A stretch of 64,000 nt of DNA, from assembly GCF_000517265.1 (NCBI RefSeq), contig NZ_AYSJ01000015.1:172947-236946 (forward strand), given 5' to 3'. Position 1 is the stretch's first letter; each line of letters opens with the position of its first letter. A program made the translations under genes and the position numbers. The notes beneath the pieces were generated by a model. That model made no database searches. It was not told the DNA's origin and saw only the letters and a list, made by a program, of their open reading frames with translations. This DNA is from Photorhabdus khanii NC19 (GTDB lineage Bacteria; Pseudomonadota; Gammaproteobacteria; Enterobacterales; Enterobacteriaceae). Shown in pieces: positions 18,611 through 28,144 of the stretch.

Positions 18611-21049
18611 GTGTCTTTACTGCCTGTATACGAGGTCGTCGAATCTGTCCTGAGTGCGCTGAAAAGCTCACCACAGGTGCTGCTTCATGCGCCTGCCGGT
18701 GCTGGAAAATCTACGGGTTTGCCACTGGAAATTCTGAAAAGAGCAGATTTTTCCGGACGTATCATTATGTTAGAACCACGGCGGATTGCCGCTCGCAGCG
18801 TTGCCAATCGTCTTGCGGTTCAACTGAATGAAAATACCGGTCAGACCGTGGGTTATCGGATGCGCTCAGAAACGAAAGTGAGCACGGCTACCCGTCTTGA
18901 AGTGGTAACCGAAGGTATTTTAACCCGTATGTTACAGCAAGATCCGATGCTGGAAGGTGTTTCACTGGTGATTCTGGATGAATTCCATGAGCGCAGCTTA
19001 CAGGCTGATTTAGCGCTGGCATTATTGCTGGATGTACAGGCAGGGTTGCGGGATGATCTGCGGATTTTGATCATGTCGGCTACGTTGGATAATCAGCGGC
19101 TCTCTTCTTTATTACCTGATGTGCCGGTGATTATTTCCGAAGGGCGTAGCTTTCCTGTCACCAGAAATTATCATCCTCTGCCTGCTTATCAGCCTTTTGA
19201 ACAGAGTGTCGCCACTGTTGTATTACGGTTACTCCAGCAAGAGCAAGGTTCTGTGCTGTTGTTTCTGCCGGGGAGTGGAGAAATTCAACGGATATTTGGA
19301 CTGCTTAAAGGGAAAGTTTCTGCGGATACCGATCTTTGTCCGTTATACGGTGCTTTGTCATTGGTTGAACAGCAAAAAGCGATCGAATCTTCACCGTTTG
19401 GACGCCGTAAAGTTGTTCTGGCGACTAACATTGCGGAAACCAGTCTGACGATTGAAGGTATCCGGTTGGTGGTTGATAGCGGTCTTGAGCGTACAACACG
19501 TTTTGAACCCAAAAATGGGTTGACTCGTCTGATGACTCAACGTATCAGTCAAGCTTCTATGACACAGCGAGCTGGCCGCGCAGGGCGGTTAGAAGCCGGA
19601 ATTTGCTGGCATCTGTTTAGCCAGGAACAGGCAGAAAGAGCAGCAGACCACAGTGAACCTGAAATCTTGAATGCAGATCTCAGTAGCTTATGGCTCTCCT
19701 TATTGCAGTGGGGATGTCGCGATATTTCCCAATTACACTGGCTGGATATGCCTCCTGTGGCGTCGCTGGCGGTAGCCAAATCGCTTTTATTACAGTTAGG
19801 TGCGGTAAGCCATCACAATCAGTTGACGTCTAGAGGCAGAAAAATGGCGGAGTCTGGCAGTGATCCACGCCTTGCTGCGATGTTATGTGCTGGTTTAGAA
19901 CAGGGAACCGATGCGTTGGCAACCGCCGCTATGCTGACAGCGATTCTGGAAGAACCGCCTCGAGATGGTCAGCCGGATATCACTTATTGGGTTGAGCAGC
20001 GTCAAACTCAGTGGTTACGACGGGCAAAACAGCTAGCCAGAAATATGAACGGTAATTTTGGTGAGCCAACCAGTGGATTAGCGGCAATGTTATTGGTTCA
20101 CGGTTTCCCTGACAAAATAGCCAAAAATCGGGATAAGCATGGGCGTTTTCAACTGGCTAATGGTCTGGGTGCGATGATCGATGATGAAGAAAAGTTATCA
20201 GATGAATCGTGGCTGGTGGCACCTTCGTTATTACAAAATAGCAGAAATCCTGATGCCCGCATTCTGCTGGCTTGTCCGTTGGATATTGAACAATTGCTAC
20301 AGCAACAACCGGATTTATTCAGTGAACAAAGTATCGTTGAATGGGATGACAATAAAGGAACATTGCGGGCATGGAAACGGCTGCAATGTGGGAGTCTGGT
20401 AGTAAAAGCGCAACTATTGGCAAAACCTTCAGATGAACAATTACAACAGGCCCTGCTAAACTGGTTACAAAGTGAAGGATTACAAGCGTTGAATTGGTCA
20501 CCTGAGGCTGTGCAATTATGTACCCGTATTCAATGTGCGGCTAAATGGTTGCCTGAAATACAGTGGCCTGCGGTAGATAATGATTCTTTGATGGATTCTC
20601 TTGATCATTGGTTAATGCCGTTTCTTATTAGTGTGCGTGATTTGAAGGGGTTGAAACAGATTGATTTGTTGCCGGCATTGGCAAGTTTACTTGACTGGCA
20701 ACAGCGCCAATGTCTGGATAATGAGCTGCCCATTTATTACACTGTTCCTACCGGCAGTCGGATAGCAATCAATTATTTCAGTGATAAACCACCGGTATTA
20801 TCAGTGCGGATGCAGGAAATGTATGGTGAGCAGCAAAGTCCATCGTTGGCAAAAGGGCGGGTAGCATTGGTACTTGAATTATTATCGCCGGCCCAGCGCC
20901 CATTGCAGATCACGCAAGATTTGGCTGCTTTTTGGCAGGGGGCATATCGGGAAGTGCAAAAAGAGATGAAAGGGCGCTACCCAAAACATCTATGGCCGGA
21001 TGATCCGGCAAATACGGCACCCACTCGGCGGGTAAAAAAATATTCGTAA
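18611..21049 (+). CDS. hrpB: ATP-dependent helicase HrpB
   Basis: Translation starts at a GTG (18611) after TGGAG, giving 812 residues. DEAH-type helicase motifs in order are APAGAGKST near residue 28, motif Ia EPRRIAARS, the DEFHER form of motif II, SAT motif III (MSATLD) and QRAGRAGRL. The C-terminal third is the HrpB-specific domain ending in PKHLWPDDPANTAPTRR. HrpB is an enterobacterial DExH helicase of undefined RNA role. It is divergent from sfsA and followed by mrcB. Confidence 0.95.
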   Translation: MSLLPVYEVVESVLSALKSSPQVLLHAPAGAGKSTGLPLEILKRADFSGRIIMLEPRRIAARSVANRLAVQLNENTGQTVGYRMRSETKVSTATRLEVVTEGILTRMLQQDPMLEGVSLVILDEFHERSLQADLALALLLDVQAGLRDDLRILIMSATLDNQRLSSLLPDVPVIISEGRSFPVTRNYHPLPAYQPFEQSVATVVLRLLQQEQGSVLLFLPGSGEIQRIFGLLKGKVSADTDLCPLYGALSLVEQQKAIESSPFGRRKVVLATNIAETSLTIEGIRLVVDSGLERTTRFEPKNGLTRLMTQRISQASMTQRAGRAGRLEAGICWHLFSQEQAERAADHSEPEILNADLSSLWLSLLQWGCRDISQLHWLDMPPVASLAVAKSLLLQLGAVSHHNQLTSRGRKMAESGSDPRLAAMLCAGLEQGTDALATAAMLTAILEEPPRDGQPDITYWVEQRQTQWLRRAKQLARNMNGNFGEPTSGLAAMLLVHGFPDKIAKNRDKHGRFQLANGLGAMIDDEEKLSDESWLVAPSLLQNSRNPDARILLACPLDIEQLLQQQPDLFSEQSIVEWDDNKGTLRAWKRLQCGSLVVKAQLLAKPSDEQLQQALLNWLQSEGLQALNWSPEAVQLCTRIQCAAKWLPEIQWPAVDNDSLMDSLDHWLMPFLISVRDLKGLKQIDLLPALASLLDWQQRQCLDNELPIYYTVPTGSRIAINYFSDKPPVLSVRMQEMYGEQQSPSLAKGRVALVLELLSPAQRPLQITQDLAAFWQGAYREVQKEMKGRYPKHLWPDDPANTAPTRRVKKYS

Positions 21050-21144
21050 TAGAATTTAACAACTTTCTTGTAGGCGAATAAATTCATTAAAAAAGATATG
21101 AATACCCATTATTCAGCGTTTGAATGGCTTTGGAGAATTTTGGA

Positions 21145-23607
21145 ATGTCTGGTGAAGATCATCAACCAATCGGACGTAAAAGCAAGAAACCGGTATCCCG
21201 CCGTAAACCGCCATCGAAAAGACGGCATTTGTTGGATGATTATGATGATGGTTACGAAGATGACGACTACGATGATGAAGAGGATCAACCCATGACAAAG
21301 AGAGGCAAGTATTCCTATCCACCTAAGAAAAAGTGGCGTTGGTTCTGGTTATTATTCAAGATATTTATTGTCTTTGCTGTGTTGCTGGGGGGGTATGGTG
21401 TTTATCTGGATGGCAAAATTCGTGACCGCATTGACGGAAAAGTCTGGGATCTGCCTGCGGCAGTTTATGGCCGGATGGTCAACCTTGAACCGGGCATGAA
21501 CTACAGTAAAAAAGAGATGGTACATCTGCTGGAAGGAATGCAGTATCGCCAGGTGACGAAAATTACCCGTCCTGGGGAGTTTTCTGTCAGAGGCGAAACC
21601 ATTGAGATGCTGCGCCGTCCATTTGATTTTCCTGACAGTAAAGAAGGGCAGATCCACGCTCTGTTGACTTTCAGTGATAACCGTTTGGCAGGGATAGAAA
21701 ATATAGAAAACCAACGTCAATTTGGTTTCTTCCGTCTTGATCCTAAACTCATTACCATGTTGCAGTCACCCAATGGTGAGCAGCGGTTGTTTGTGCCGCG
21801 CTCTGGTTTTCCTGATTTACTGGTCAATACCTTGCTGGCGACAGAAGACCGTCATTTCTATCAACATGATGGTATCCGCATCCTTTCTATCGGGCGTGCG
21901 TTTCTGGCTAACTTGACGGCGGGGCGCACTGTTCAGGGAGGAAGTACCCTGACGCAACAATTGGTCAGAAACTTGTTTCTGACCAATGAACGTACCTTGG
22001 TGCGTAAAGCGAATGAAGCTTACATGGCGGTTTTGATGGATTACCGCTACAGCAAAGATCGTATTCTCGAATTGTATCTGAACGAAGTTTATCTGGGGCG
22101 AAGTGGTGGTGAACAGATCCGGGGGTTCCCGCTGGCGAGTCTTTATTATTTTGGCCGTCCGGTGGATGAATTGAGTTTGGATCAGCAGGCGTTGCTGGTC
22201 GGCATGGTGAAAGGTGCTTCACTCTATAACCCGTGGCGTAATCCGAAACTGGCTCTTGAGCGCCGTAATGTGGTGCTTAAACTTTTACAAAATCAGCAAA
22301 TTATTGATGAGGACCTTTATAAACTACTGAGCGCCCGCCCACTTGGGGTAAAACCGAAAAGTGGTGTCATCACGCCACAACCTGCGTTTATGCAACTGGT
22401 TCGTCAAGAGTTGCAGGACAAACTGGGCGATAAAGTTAATGATTTATCTGGTGTGAAAATCTTTACGACTCTTGATCCGGTATCCCAGGATGCAGCTGAA
22501 AACGCAGTGGAAGAGGGAATTGCTAGCCTGAGAAAAACCCGTAAAATCGCCGATCTTGAAGGGGCAATGGTGGTTGTCGATCGCATTAGTGGTGAAATCA
22601 GGGCGATGGTTAGTGGTTCTCAACCGCAGTATGCCGGATTTAACCGGGCCATGATGGCGCGCCGCCCGATTGGTTCTTTAGCAAAACCCTCTACTTATCT
22701 GGCTGCACTGAGTGAACCTGATCAGTATCGATTGAATACCTGGCTGGCGGATGAACCCCTTTCCGTGAAACAGCCGAACAGTAAGGTTTGGGAGCCGAGA
22801 AACTATGACCGCCGCTTCCGTGGACGTGTCATGTTGGTGGATGGGCTAGCTAGTTCACTGAATATTCCGACGGTGAATCTTGGATTGGCTGTTGGCCTTG
22901 ATCATGTAAGCAACACACTGATCCGGCTTGGTGTTCCGGCAGACGTTATCCAGCAGGTTCCGGCTATGTTACTGGGTTCTCTCAGCTTGACACCGCTGGA
23001 AGTGGCTCAGGAATATCAGACGATGACCAGTGGCGGCAACCGCGCAACGCTTTCTGCGTTACGTTCTGTCATTACAGAAGAGGGGACGGTGATATATCAG
23101 AGTTACCCGCAGGCTGAACGGGCTGTTCCTGCTCAGGCGGCTTACCTGACACTGTATGGTATGCAGCAGGTTGTGGCGAATGGGACTTCGCGTTCTCTGG
23201 CGGGTAAGTTTGGTCGTTATAATCTGGCAGGTAAAACCGGTACAACCAATGATCTGCGTGATAGCTGGTTTGCCGGGGTAGATGGCAAAGAAGTGGTGAT
23301 TTCATGGGTTGGCCGGGATAACAACGATCCGACTAATCTGACTGGTGCCACTGGTGCGCTAAATGTGTATCGCCGTTATTTGGAAAATCAGACACCGCTG
23401 GTGCTGAACAACATTCCGCCAGAAGGCATTGTCGATATGGTGGTTAATCAGGACGGCAGCTTTAATTGTAGCGGTGGCAGTGGCTGGAGAACATTACCGG
23501 TTTGGACTTATGATCCACAGAGTCTGTGCCAGCAAACAGCGGTGTCAGCACCTGTTCAGCAACAAGAACAAGCGCCGGGCTGGTTGCGGGAGATGTTTGG
23601 TCAATAA
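21145..23607 (+). CDS. mrcB: penicillin-binding protein 1B, bifunctional glycosyltransferase/transpeptidase
   Basis: The ATG at 21145 (MSGEDHQPIGRKSKKP) aligns with E. coli PBP1b and follows GGAG; it gives 820 residues. After a charged cytoplasmic tail with an acidic run and one membrane segment (WFWLLFKIFIVFAVLLGGY) come the UB2H region, then the glycosyltransferase domain with catalytic glutamate in LLATEDRHFYQHDG and GGSTLTQQLVRN. The transpeptidase has GSLAKPS (active serine), SSLN and KTGT. It polymerises and crosslinks peptidoglycan in the periplasm. Confidence 0.96.
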   Translation: MSGEDHQPIGRKSKKPVSRRKPPSKRRHLLDDYDDGYEDDDYDDEEDQPMTKRGKYSYPPKKKWRWFWLLFKIFIVFAVLLGGYGVYLDGKIRDRIDGKVWDLPAAVYGRMVNLEPGMNYSKKEMVHLLEGMQYRQVTKITRPGEFSVRGETIEMLRRPFDFPDSKEGQIHALLTFSDNRLAGIENIENQRQFGFFRLDPKLITMLQSPNGEQRLFVPRSGFPDLLVNTLLATEDRHFYQHDGIRILSIGRAFLANLTAGRTVQGGSTLTQQLVRNLFLTNERTLVRKANEAYMAVLMDYRYSKDRILELYLNEVYLGRSGGEQIRGFPLASLYYFGRPVDELSLDQQALLVGMVKGASLYNPWRNPKLALERRNVVLKLLQNQQIIDEDLYKLLSARPLGVKPKSGVITPQPAFMQLVRQELQDKLGDKVNDLSGVKIFTTLDPVSQDAAENAVEEGIASLRKTRKIADLEGAMVVVDRISGEIRAMVSGSQPQYAGFNRAMMARRPIGSLAKPSTYLAALSEPDQYRLNTWLADEPLSVKQPNSKVWEPRNYDRRFRGRVMLVDGLASSLNIPTVNLGLAVGLDHVSNTLIRLGVPADVIQQVPAMLLGSLSLTPLEVAQEYQTMTSGGNRATLSALRSVITEEGTVIYQSYPQAERAVPAQAAYLTLYGMQQVVANGTSRSLAGKFGRYNLAGKTGTTNDLRDSWFAGVDGKEVVISWVGRDNNDPTNLTGATGALNVYRRYLENQTPLVLNNIPPEGIVDMVVNQDGSFNCSGGSGWRTLPVWTYDPQSLCQQTAVSAPVQQQEQAPGWLREMFGQ

Positions 23608-23631
23608 ATGAATATTTGATCAGATGAATGA

Positions 23632-23669
23632 CAAAGCGCTGATCTTTAGGTCAGCGCTTTGATTTTCTG
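23632..23669 (+). terminator. rho-independent terminator of mrcB
   Basis: CAAAGCGCTGA, loop TCTTTAGG, TCAGCGCTTTG, then ATTTTCT; an 11-base perfect stem 24 bases after the stop. Confidence 0.85.
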
Positions 23670-23997
23670 AGTATTGTTTTTCGGCTGCAAAGCCACCGTT
23701 CACCGTTTTTTTCATCAGCTTCCCAAACATACCGCGTCATTACCTTTTCAGCTTTACACCATTATCGCAGTAGTAATGCTCATATATGTTTCATATTTGC
23801 ATGAAAAATGTTGCAAAATATGGGTTTTTACGCCCATCTGAGACGAAAAAATCAGTAACTTTCGGAATATTCCTATATGTTTTTTAAGTAAAATCTGATG
23901 AATTATTGATCATGCATATTAAGTAATAGAGTGGTAAGAATATGATGATTCCAGTCAGATCCTTTCTTCATGCGGTTAGTCAATGGAGAAATGAATA
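23670..23997. other. upstream region of the PAAR effector
   Basis: About 330 bases without a supported gene. It becomes AT-rich from 23790 on and should hold the effector promoter. A GGAGAA ribosome site lies at 23985-23990, seven bases before the GTG start. Confidence 0.5.
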
Positions 23998-25671
23998 GTG
24001 GCAATAGGGTATTTCCTGCTCGTAGGTGACAAAACAACCTGTGGTGGTCAGATTATTACTGGTGACCACACCATGACATTTGATGGACGGGCAACCGCTC
24101 GTGAAGGGGATAAGGTTACCTGTGGTAAACATTCTGGTACTTACATGATCGTCGGTGGTATATCAGATATGTTTGACATGGGACAACGGCTGGCTGGCAC
24201 ACTGGATAGTGTCAGCACCTGTCCCTGTAAGGCTCGGTTTATCAATTCCATTATGGATTGCTATGAGAAAGAATCTCAGCCGGTCAATCAGGCCGTGGCT
24301 CCGGCTAATATGGCTGCGCAGAATCTCTCATCGCCTGCGGGGAAAACAGCAGGTGTTCAGTCCGGGCCGACGCCTGTCCCGAAAGCACCGCCGCCAATAC
24401 CGGTGTTTACGAAATCTTGCTTGCGGGGCAAAGGTTGTACTGATGCTGGAACCGAAGCTGAACCCGCAGATAACTTCGGCAGAATGGCGATATATCAGGT
24501 TCCGTCATCTCCTGTTCCCGTAACGCCGCAAAAACCAGAACCGCCTCCACAGGGCAAGCAACACCCACCTGAACCGGATAAACCGCAGGATAAAAAATTA
24601 CCGTGGTATAAACGGTGGTTTAGCCGTGGCAAAGATAAAGCCGAAGCAGCCGCTACCGCTGTGGCCGCAACTGCCCGCAGCGCAGTAGCGGAAGGGGAAG
24701 AGCTGGTGATGCGTTACATTGGTGGAGGTGCTACCAGTGCCGGGCGCTGGCTGGCGGCACCCAATCCGGTAACGGTTGGGTTAATGGGGCTGTTTTATTC
24801 ACCGGAGTTGAATCAGGGCGAGGAGGATTACTTAAATCAGTATCAACTCAGGCAAATAGCCGAACAGTTCGGTAAGGCTCCGACTCGTGTACGTTTCCGC
24901 TGGATCAGAGATGAAAAAAGCGGCAGGATGACTATTCAGGGGTATCACGTCAGCCTGGAAAGTGGGTTGGATAAAGTGCCGGTTCATATGATGAAGCTGA
25001 ATCGGACCACGGGTAATTATGAGTTTTGGGAGCCGGGAGAGCACAGGCCGACGATTTTATGGACGCCGAACGAACAAGAGTTTAAAGTTCCGGCCCATAC
25101 CGGGAATGAAGAACAGCCGTTTATTCCGTCACAAATAACCGTGTTGCCGATCCCGGATAAAGTGGGCAGTGATATTGAATCGCTACCGATGCCGGAAGAG
25201 AAGGATTTCCGCGATTATATTTTGGTATTTCCAGCCGATTCTGGCATGAAACCGATTTACGTGATGTTCAACACCCCCCGAAATCAACCGGGGACGGTAA
25301 CCGGCCAAGGGCAAAAAGTCGAAGGCAACTGGCTAAGTCGCGCAGGACAAGATATGGGAGCCCCAATTCCCAGTCAGATAGCGGATAAGTTGCGTGGGAG
25401 GACATTTAATAACTTTGATGATTTCAGAAAGGCATTTTGGAAAGAGGTTGGAAACGATCCTGAGTTAGCAAAGGATCTTTCTGATGTAAATAAAAAAAGA
25501 ATTAAAGAGCTTGGATATGCGCCGTTTGCCATTCCGATTGAACAAGTAGGTGGAAAGAAAAAATTCGATATCCACCATGTAAAACCAATTAAAGATGGTG
25601 GGGCTGTCTATGATCTCGATAATTTACGGGTAGTCACCCCAAAAAAACACATTGAACTCCATTCTAATTAG
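23998..25671 (+). CDS. PAAR-domain effector with colicin E9-type HNH DNase
   Basis: This 557-residue polymorphic toxin starts at GTG with a GGAGAA ribosome site. Residues 1-95 form a PAAR spike domain (GDKTTCGGQIITGD, then GDKVTCGKHSG). A proline-rich linker and an alanine-rich segment follow to about residue 260. Residues about 290-440 resemble the S-type pyocin/colicin domain. Residues 441-557 match the E9/E2 DNase: GNWLSRAGQDMGAPIP, FDDFRKAFWKEV, and the HNH site DIHHVKPI with His526/527 plus HIELH with His551/555. The 24-residue gap between His527 and His551 equals the colicin E9 spacing. The PAAR tip implies delivery by a type VI spike. No vgrG is adjacent. Immunity follows at once. Confidence 0.92.
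   Translation: MAIGYFLLVGDKTTCGGQIITGDHTMTFDGRATAREGDKVTCGKHSGTYMIVGGISDMFDMGQRLAGTLDSVSTCPCKARFINSIMDCYEKESQPVNQAVAPANMAAQNLSSPAGKTAGVQSGPTPVPKAPPPIPVFTKSCLRGKGCTDAGTEAEPADNFGRMAIYQVPSSPVPVTPQKPEPPPQGKQHPPEPDKPQDKKLPWYKRWFSRGKDKAEAAATAVAATARSAVAEGEELVMRYIGGGATSAGRWLAAPNPVTVGLMGLFYSPELNQGEEDYLNQYQLRQIAEQFGKAPTRVRFRWIRDEKSGRMTIQGYHVSLESGLDKVPVHMMKLNRTTGNYEFWEPGEHRPTILWTPNEQEFKVPAHTGNEEQPFIPSQITVLPIPDKVGSDIESLPMPEEKDFRDYILVFPADSGMKPIYVMFNTPRNQPGTVTGQGQKVEGNWLSRAGQDMGAPIPSQIADKLRGRTFNNFDDFRKAFWKEVGNDPELAKDLSDVNKKRIKELGYAPFAIPIEQVGGKKKFDIHHVKPIKDGGAVYDLDNLRVVTPKKHIELHSN
24991..25228 (+). repeat. cassette repeat, copy 1 (inside the effector gene)
   Basis: About 238 bases, coding for residues 332 onward of the effector ([17 protein letters not shown] to DYILV). 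It is nearly identical to 26014-26251 at a constant offset of 1023 bases. It ends just where the two proteins diverge into different toxin domains. Confidence 0.9.
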
Positions 25672-25685
25672 AGAGGGGATGTAAG

Positions 25686-25940
25686 ATGGAACTGAAAAAC
25701 AAACTGGAAGATTATACTGAAGCTGAATTCTTATCCCTATTGAATAAAATATGGGCTGTGGATGTTTCAGAGGAAGAACATGATAATTTAATAGATCATT
25801 TTGAAAAACTTTCAGAACACCCGAACGGAAATGGACTAATTTTTTATCCAGAAAATGGAGTTGAAGATAGTCCAGAAGGTGTGCTTAAAGTGATAAAAGA
25901 ATGGCGAGCGAAAAATGGCAAGCCGGGTTTTAAAAAGTAG
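25686..25940 (+). CDS. colicin/pyocin DNase immunity protein (Im9 family)
   Basis: The 84-residue protein begins MELKNKLEDYTEAEFLSLLN and carries the four-helix Im family core with HPNGNGLIFYPENGVEDSPEG and the ending WRAKNGKPGFKK. It should bind next to the active site of the HNH DNase just upstream and protect the producer and its kin. Compared with Im9, the contact tyrosine 54 position is Phe and the Asp51 position is Gly, while the second tyrosine (Tyr55) is kept. These are specificity positions, so the pair probably does not cross-protect against E9. The gene starts 14 bases after the effector stop. Confidence 0.93.
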   Translation: MELKNKLEDYTEAEFLSLLNKIWAVDVSEEEHDNLIDHFEKLSEHPNGNGLIFYPENGVEDSPEGVLKVIKEWRAKNGKPGFKK

Positions 25941-25954
25941 CCGTAATTAAGTAA

Positions 25955-25989
25955 ATGATGAAAAGGATTCTTACAATCCTTTTCATCAT
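25955..25989 (+). terminator. perfect hairpin after the immunity gene
   Basis: A 15-base perfect stem (ATGATGAAAAGGATT against AATCCTTTTCATCAT) with the loop CTTAC. It lies 14 bases after the immunity stop and lacks a long U-run. It separates the active effector-immunity pair from the displaced cassette. Confidence 0.65.
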
Positions 25990-26013
25990 AGGCAGGTTAA
26001 TACCTTTCAGGAC

Positions 26014-26251
26014 GATGAAGCTGAATCGGACCACGGGTAATTATGAGTTCTGGGAACCGGGAGAGAACAGGCCAACGATTTTATGGACGCCGAACGAACA
26101 GGAATTCAAAGTTCCGGCCCATAACGGGAATGAAGAACAGCCGTTTATTCCGTCACAAATAACCGTGTTGCCGATCCCGGATAAAGTGGGCAGTGATATT
26201 GAATCGCTACCGATGCCGGAAGAGAAGGATTTCCGCGATTATATTTTGGTA
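26014..26251 (+). repeat. cassette repeat, copy 2 (start of displaced toxin)
   Basis: Near-identical copy of 24991-25228; the few differences include GEN for GEH and HNG for HTG in the encoded peptide. Such repeated junctions let a downstream toxin tip replace the active one by homologous recombination. Confidence 0.9.
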
Positions 26252-26695
26252 CTCCCCATTCCGAATATGCCGCCGGTGTATGTGTATTTGAGTAAACCGC
26301 CGGTGAAATTGTTTGAAGTGGATTTGTACAGCAATTTTGCGGGCAGACCAAGGAATGGAACACATGCTGATCATATGCCTTCGGCTGCTGCGGTTAAAAA
26401 ACATTTGAAGAGATTAAATTCCAAATTAACAGACGCCCAATTGAATCAGCTATCTAAAGATGTTGCCGCAATCATCATTCCAGCTGAGATTCATCAGAAG
26501 CTCAGTGCTACCTATGGAGGCCGGAATTCTCCAACTCAAATAGAACAGGATGGAAAGGACTTGAAGGCAGCTGTAAATCGTGATTTTAATACAATAAAAT
26601 CAGAGCTGAAAAACTATGGTGTAACAGAAGAACAGCTTGAAAAAGCTAGAGAAAAGATGCATGAGATTAATCAGAAACAAGGGTTATACGAATAA
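26014..26695 (+). CDS. displaced (orphan) toxin C-terminal cassette
   Basis: Coding begins with the repeated junction ([12 protein letters not shown] at 26014) and continues into a new C-terminal domain from about 26260: [25 protein letters not shown], then [19 protein letters not shown] and a helical end. The frame stays open up to an ATG at 25955, but that codon is inside the preceding hairpin and its peptide is not family-like. No PAAR or linker precedes it, so it is probably not made as a deliverable toxin. The histidine-rich HADHMPS segment suggests a nuclease, but I cannot name the family. The following gene overlaps its stop and looks like its immunity gene. Confidence 0.75.
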
Positions 26696-27162
26696 TGGCG
26701 ATTAACATTGAAGCGTTAATTAATAGTTTAGGGAGAGACTATAAAAATATTTTTGATGAAGGGCTAATTCCTTATAAAACGAAGCCAAGTGGTTTTCCTG
26801 GTGATGAAGTGATATGTCTGGATATGATAAGAGAAGGGGTTTTTTTGTCTTTTTATAGGAAAGATAGAAAATTAAAGGAGATTACATTAACCTTAATTAA
26901 TAATAATAAGCCTACTTACTTATTCCCCGGTGAGTTGCCATCACCATTAATCCTTAAAATGTCACGTAAGTGGATTCATGAGCATTTTGGGGAGCCTGAG
27001 AAATCTCACCCTCCCGAGATGATTATGAAGCGCCAGTTTGGTTGGACAGAATTATATACATTACTTGATTTTCATATTCCCACAAGTATGCAAATTTCTT
27101 ATGATCTAACTGAATTGGTTGAATCTTTAACTTTTTTACCCACATCAGAAGTACGTTGGTAG
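26695..27162 (+). CDS. DUF6392-like immunity protein of the displaced cassette
   Basis: The 155-residue protein starts one base inside the previous stop (TAATG). It begins [20 protein letters not shown] and has [32 protein letters not shown] and [13 protein letters not shown]. The pattern resembles the DUF6392 proteins found beside S-type pyocin toxins. No signal peptide or membrane segment is visible, so it should act in the cytosol. It is likely kept because it protects against siblings still carrying this toxin tip. Base composition is more AT-rich than the effector gene. Confidence 0.75.
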   Translation: MAINIEALINSLGRDYKNIFDEGLIPYKTKPSGFPGDEVICLDMIREGVFLSFYRKDRKLKEITLTLINNNKPTYLFPGELPSPLILKMSRKWIHEHFGEPEKSHPPEMIMKRQFGWTELYTLLDFHIPTSMQISYDLTELVESLTFLPTSEVRW

Positions 27163-27272
27163 TCAATAATAAACATGGGAGATTCTTTTTAAGAGCCAAT
27201 TCATTTGTGAACAGCTTGGAAATTCAAATAGCAGATGAATTGGTTTCACCAAGAGCAGAGGTTATACAAATA

Positions 27273-27323
27273 ATGGTGGTTAATGTTGAAGTGTTAATAA
27301 ATAGTCTAAGAAAATCTTATTAG
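27273..27323 (+). pseudogene. stub of a third cassette immunity gene
   Basis: A 16-codon frame MVVNVEVLINSLRKSY followed by a stop. It closely resembles the first 16 residues of the intact immunity gene at 26695 ([16 protein letters not shown]), and the bases before it (GGTTATACAAATAATGG) match those before 26695. It is the leftover of a duplicated or deleted cassette. Confidence 0.75.
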
Positions 27324-28040
27324 GAAATTTTTTATTGAAGAGTAATCTCTTAATTATTTTTCTTGGATAAAGGGTGTTAATTACGACTATTTAATCTATT
27401 TACGACAAAGTTTACTCCAGATTGAAAACGTTAATAAAATCATTTCATTTTGGAAAATGTATTTTATGATTAAACGACTCATGTTCTTATTTTTCTTTTT
27501 TCCCAAAATGGATATAAGCATTAACAGAGTCAATTTTTGTTTTTCATTTTTTACTGATAGTTTTATAATAAGCCGGTTTTAAACTGTTTTAAAAGTCATG
27601 GTGTTAATCCTCGGTTTTAATCTGGATAAAATTTTAACCACTTTTAACGTCTGCTTTTTATCAAGTTTAATCATTATGGCATATTGTAGCTTTACGTTTA
27701 ATGAACATTAATCATAGCCGATTTTAGCTTTACTGACGTTGTTTTACCGGAAATCCTAGGTAGTTTTAATAAATTACCACCCTTTATTTTATCTTGATAA
27801 ATCAGTAAGTAACCTGATGAGATTAAAGATATCTTTACGGATAATCAACTTTTTTCAAGGCTTAAATCCCGCCAGATTAACCGTTTTATCCATTTTTTTA
27901 TTGCGTTATTTTTAGGGTTTCCTTCACAAAATAATGGCGAGAAAGCGTTTAAATATCCGCCTGTTCGGATAATATTCCTGTATTCGCATTTTTAAATGGT
28001 TATAGCAGTAAAATAAGCAGAGTATAAAATCGCTGATAAG
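27324..28040. other. T-rich gene-free spacer
   Basis: About 700 bases with a strong excess of T over A on the plus strand and many TTTTAA motifs. No reading frame or RNA gene is recognisable. A segment at 27513-27598 is repeated at 45171-45254. Confidence 0.55.
27513..27598 (+). repeat. dispersed noncoding repeat, copy 1
   Basis: Shares ATAAGCATTAA, the run TTTTTTACTGATAGTTTTATAAT and GGCTGGTTTTAAACT-like blocks, in the same order and spacing, with 45171-45254. Function unknown; both copies lie in T-rich spacer next to toxin or accessory genes. Confidence 0.65.
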
Positions 28041-28076
28041 AAACCCCACGCTAATCACTGGTGATTGAGCGTGGGG
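28041..28076 (-). terminator. terminator of the second carbonic anhydrase gene
   Basis: On the minus strand CCCCACGCTCAATCAC pairs with GTGATTAGCGTGGGG, followed by TTTCTT. Confidence 0.75.
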
Positions 28077-28144
28077 AGTAAATCACACAAGTCTATCGTA
28101 AATCAAATATCTTCAATGATTACGGGTATACCAACAAGTTTGAT

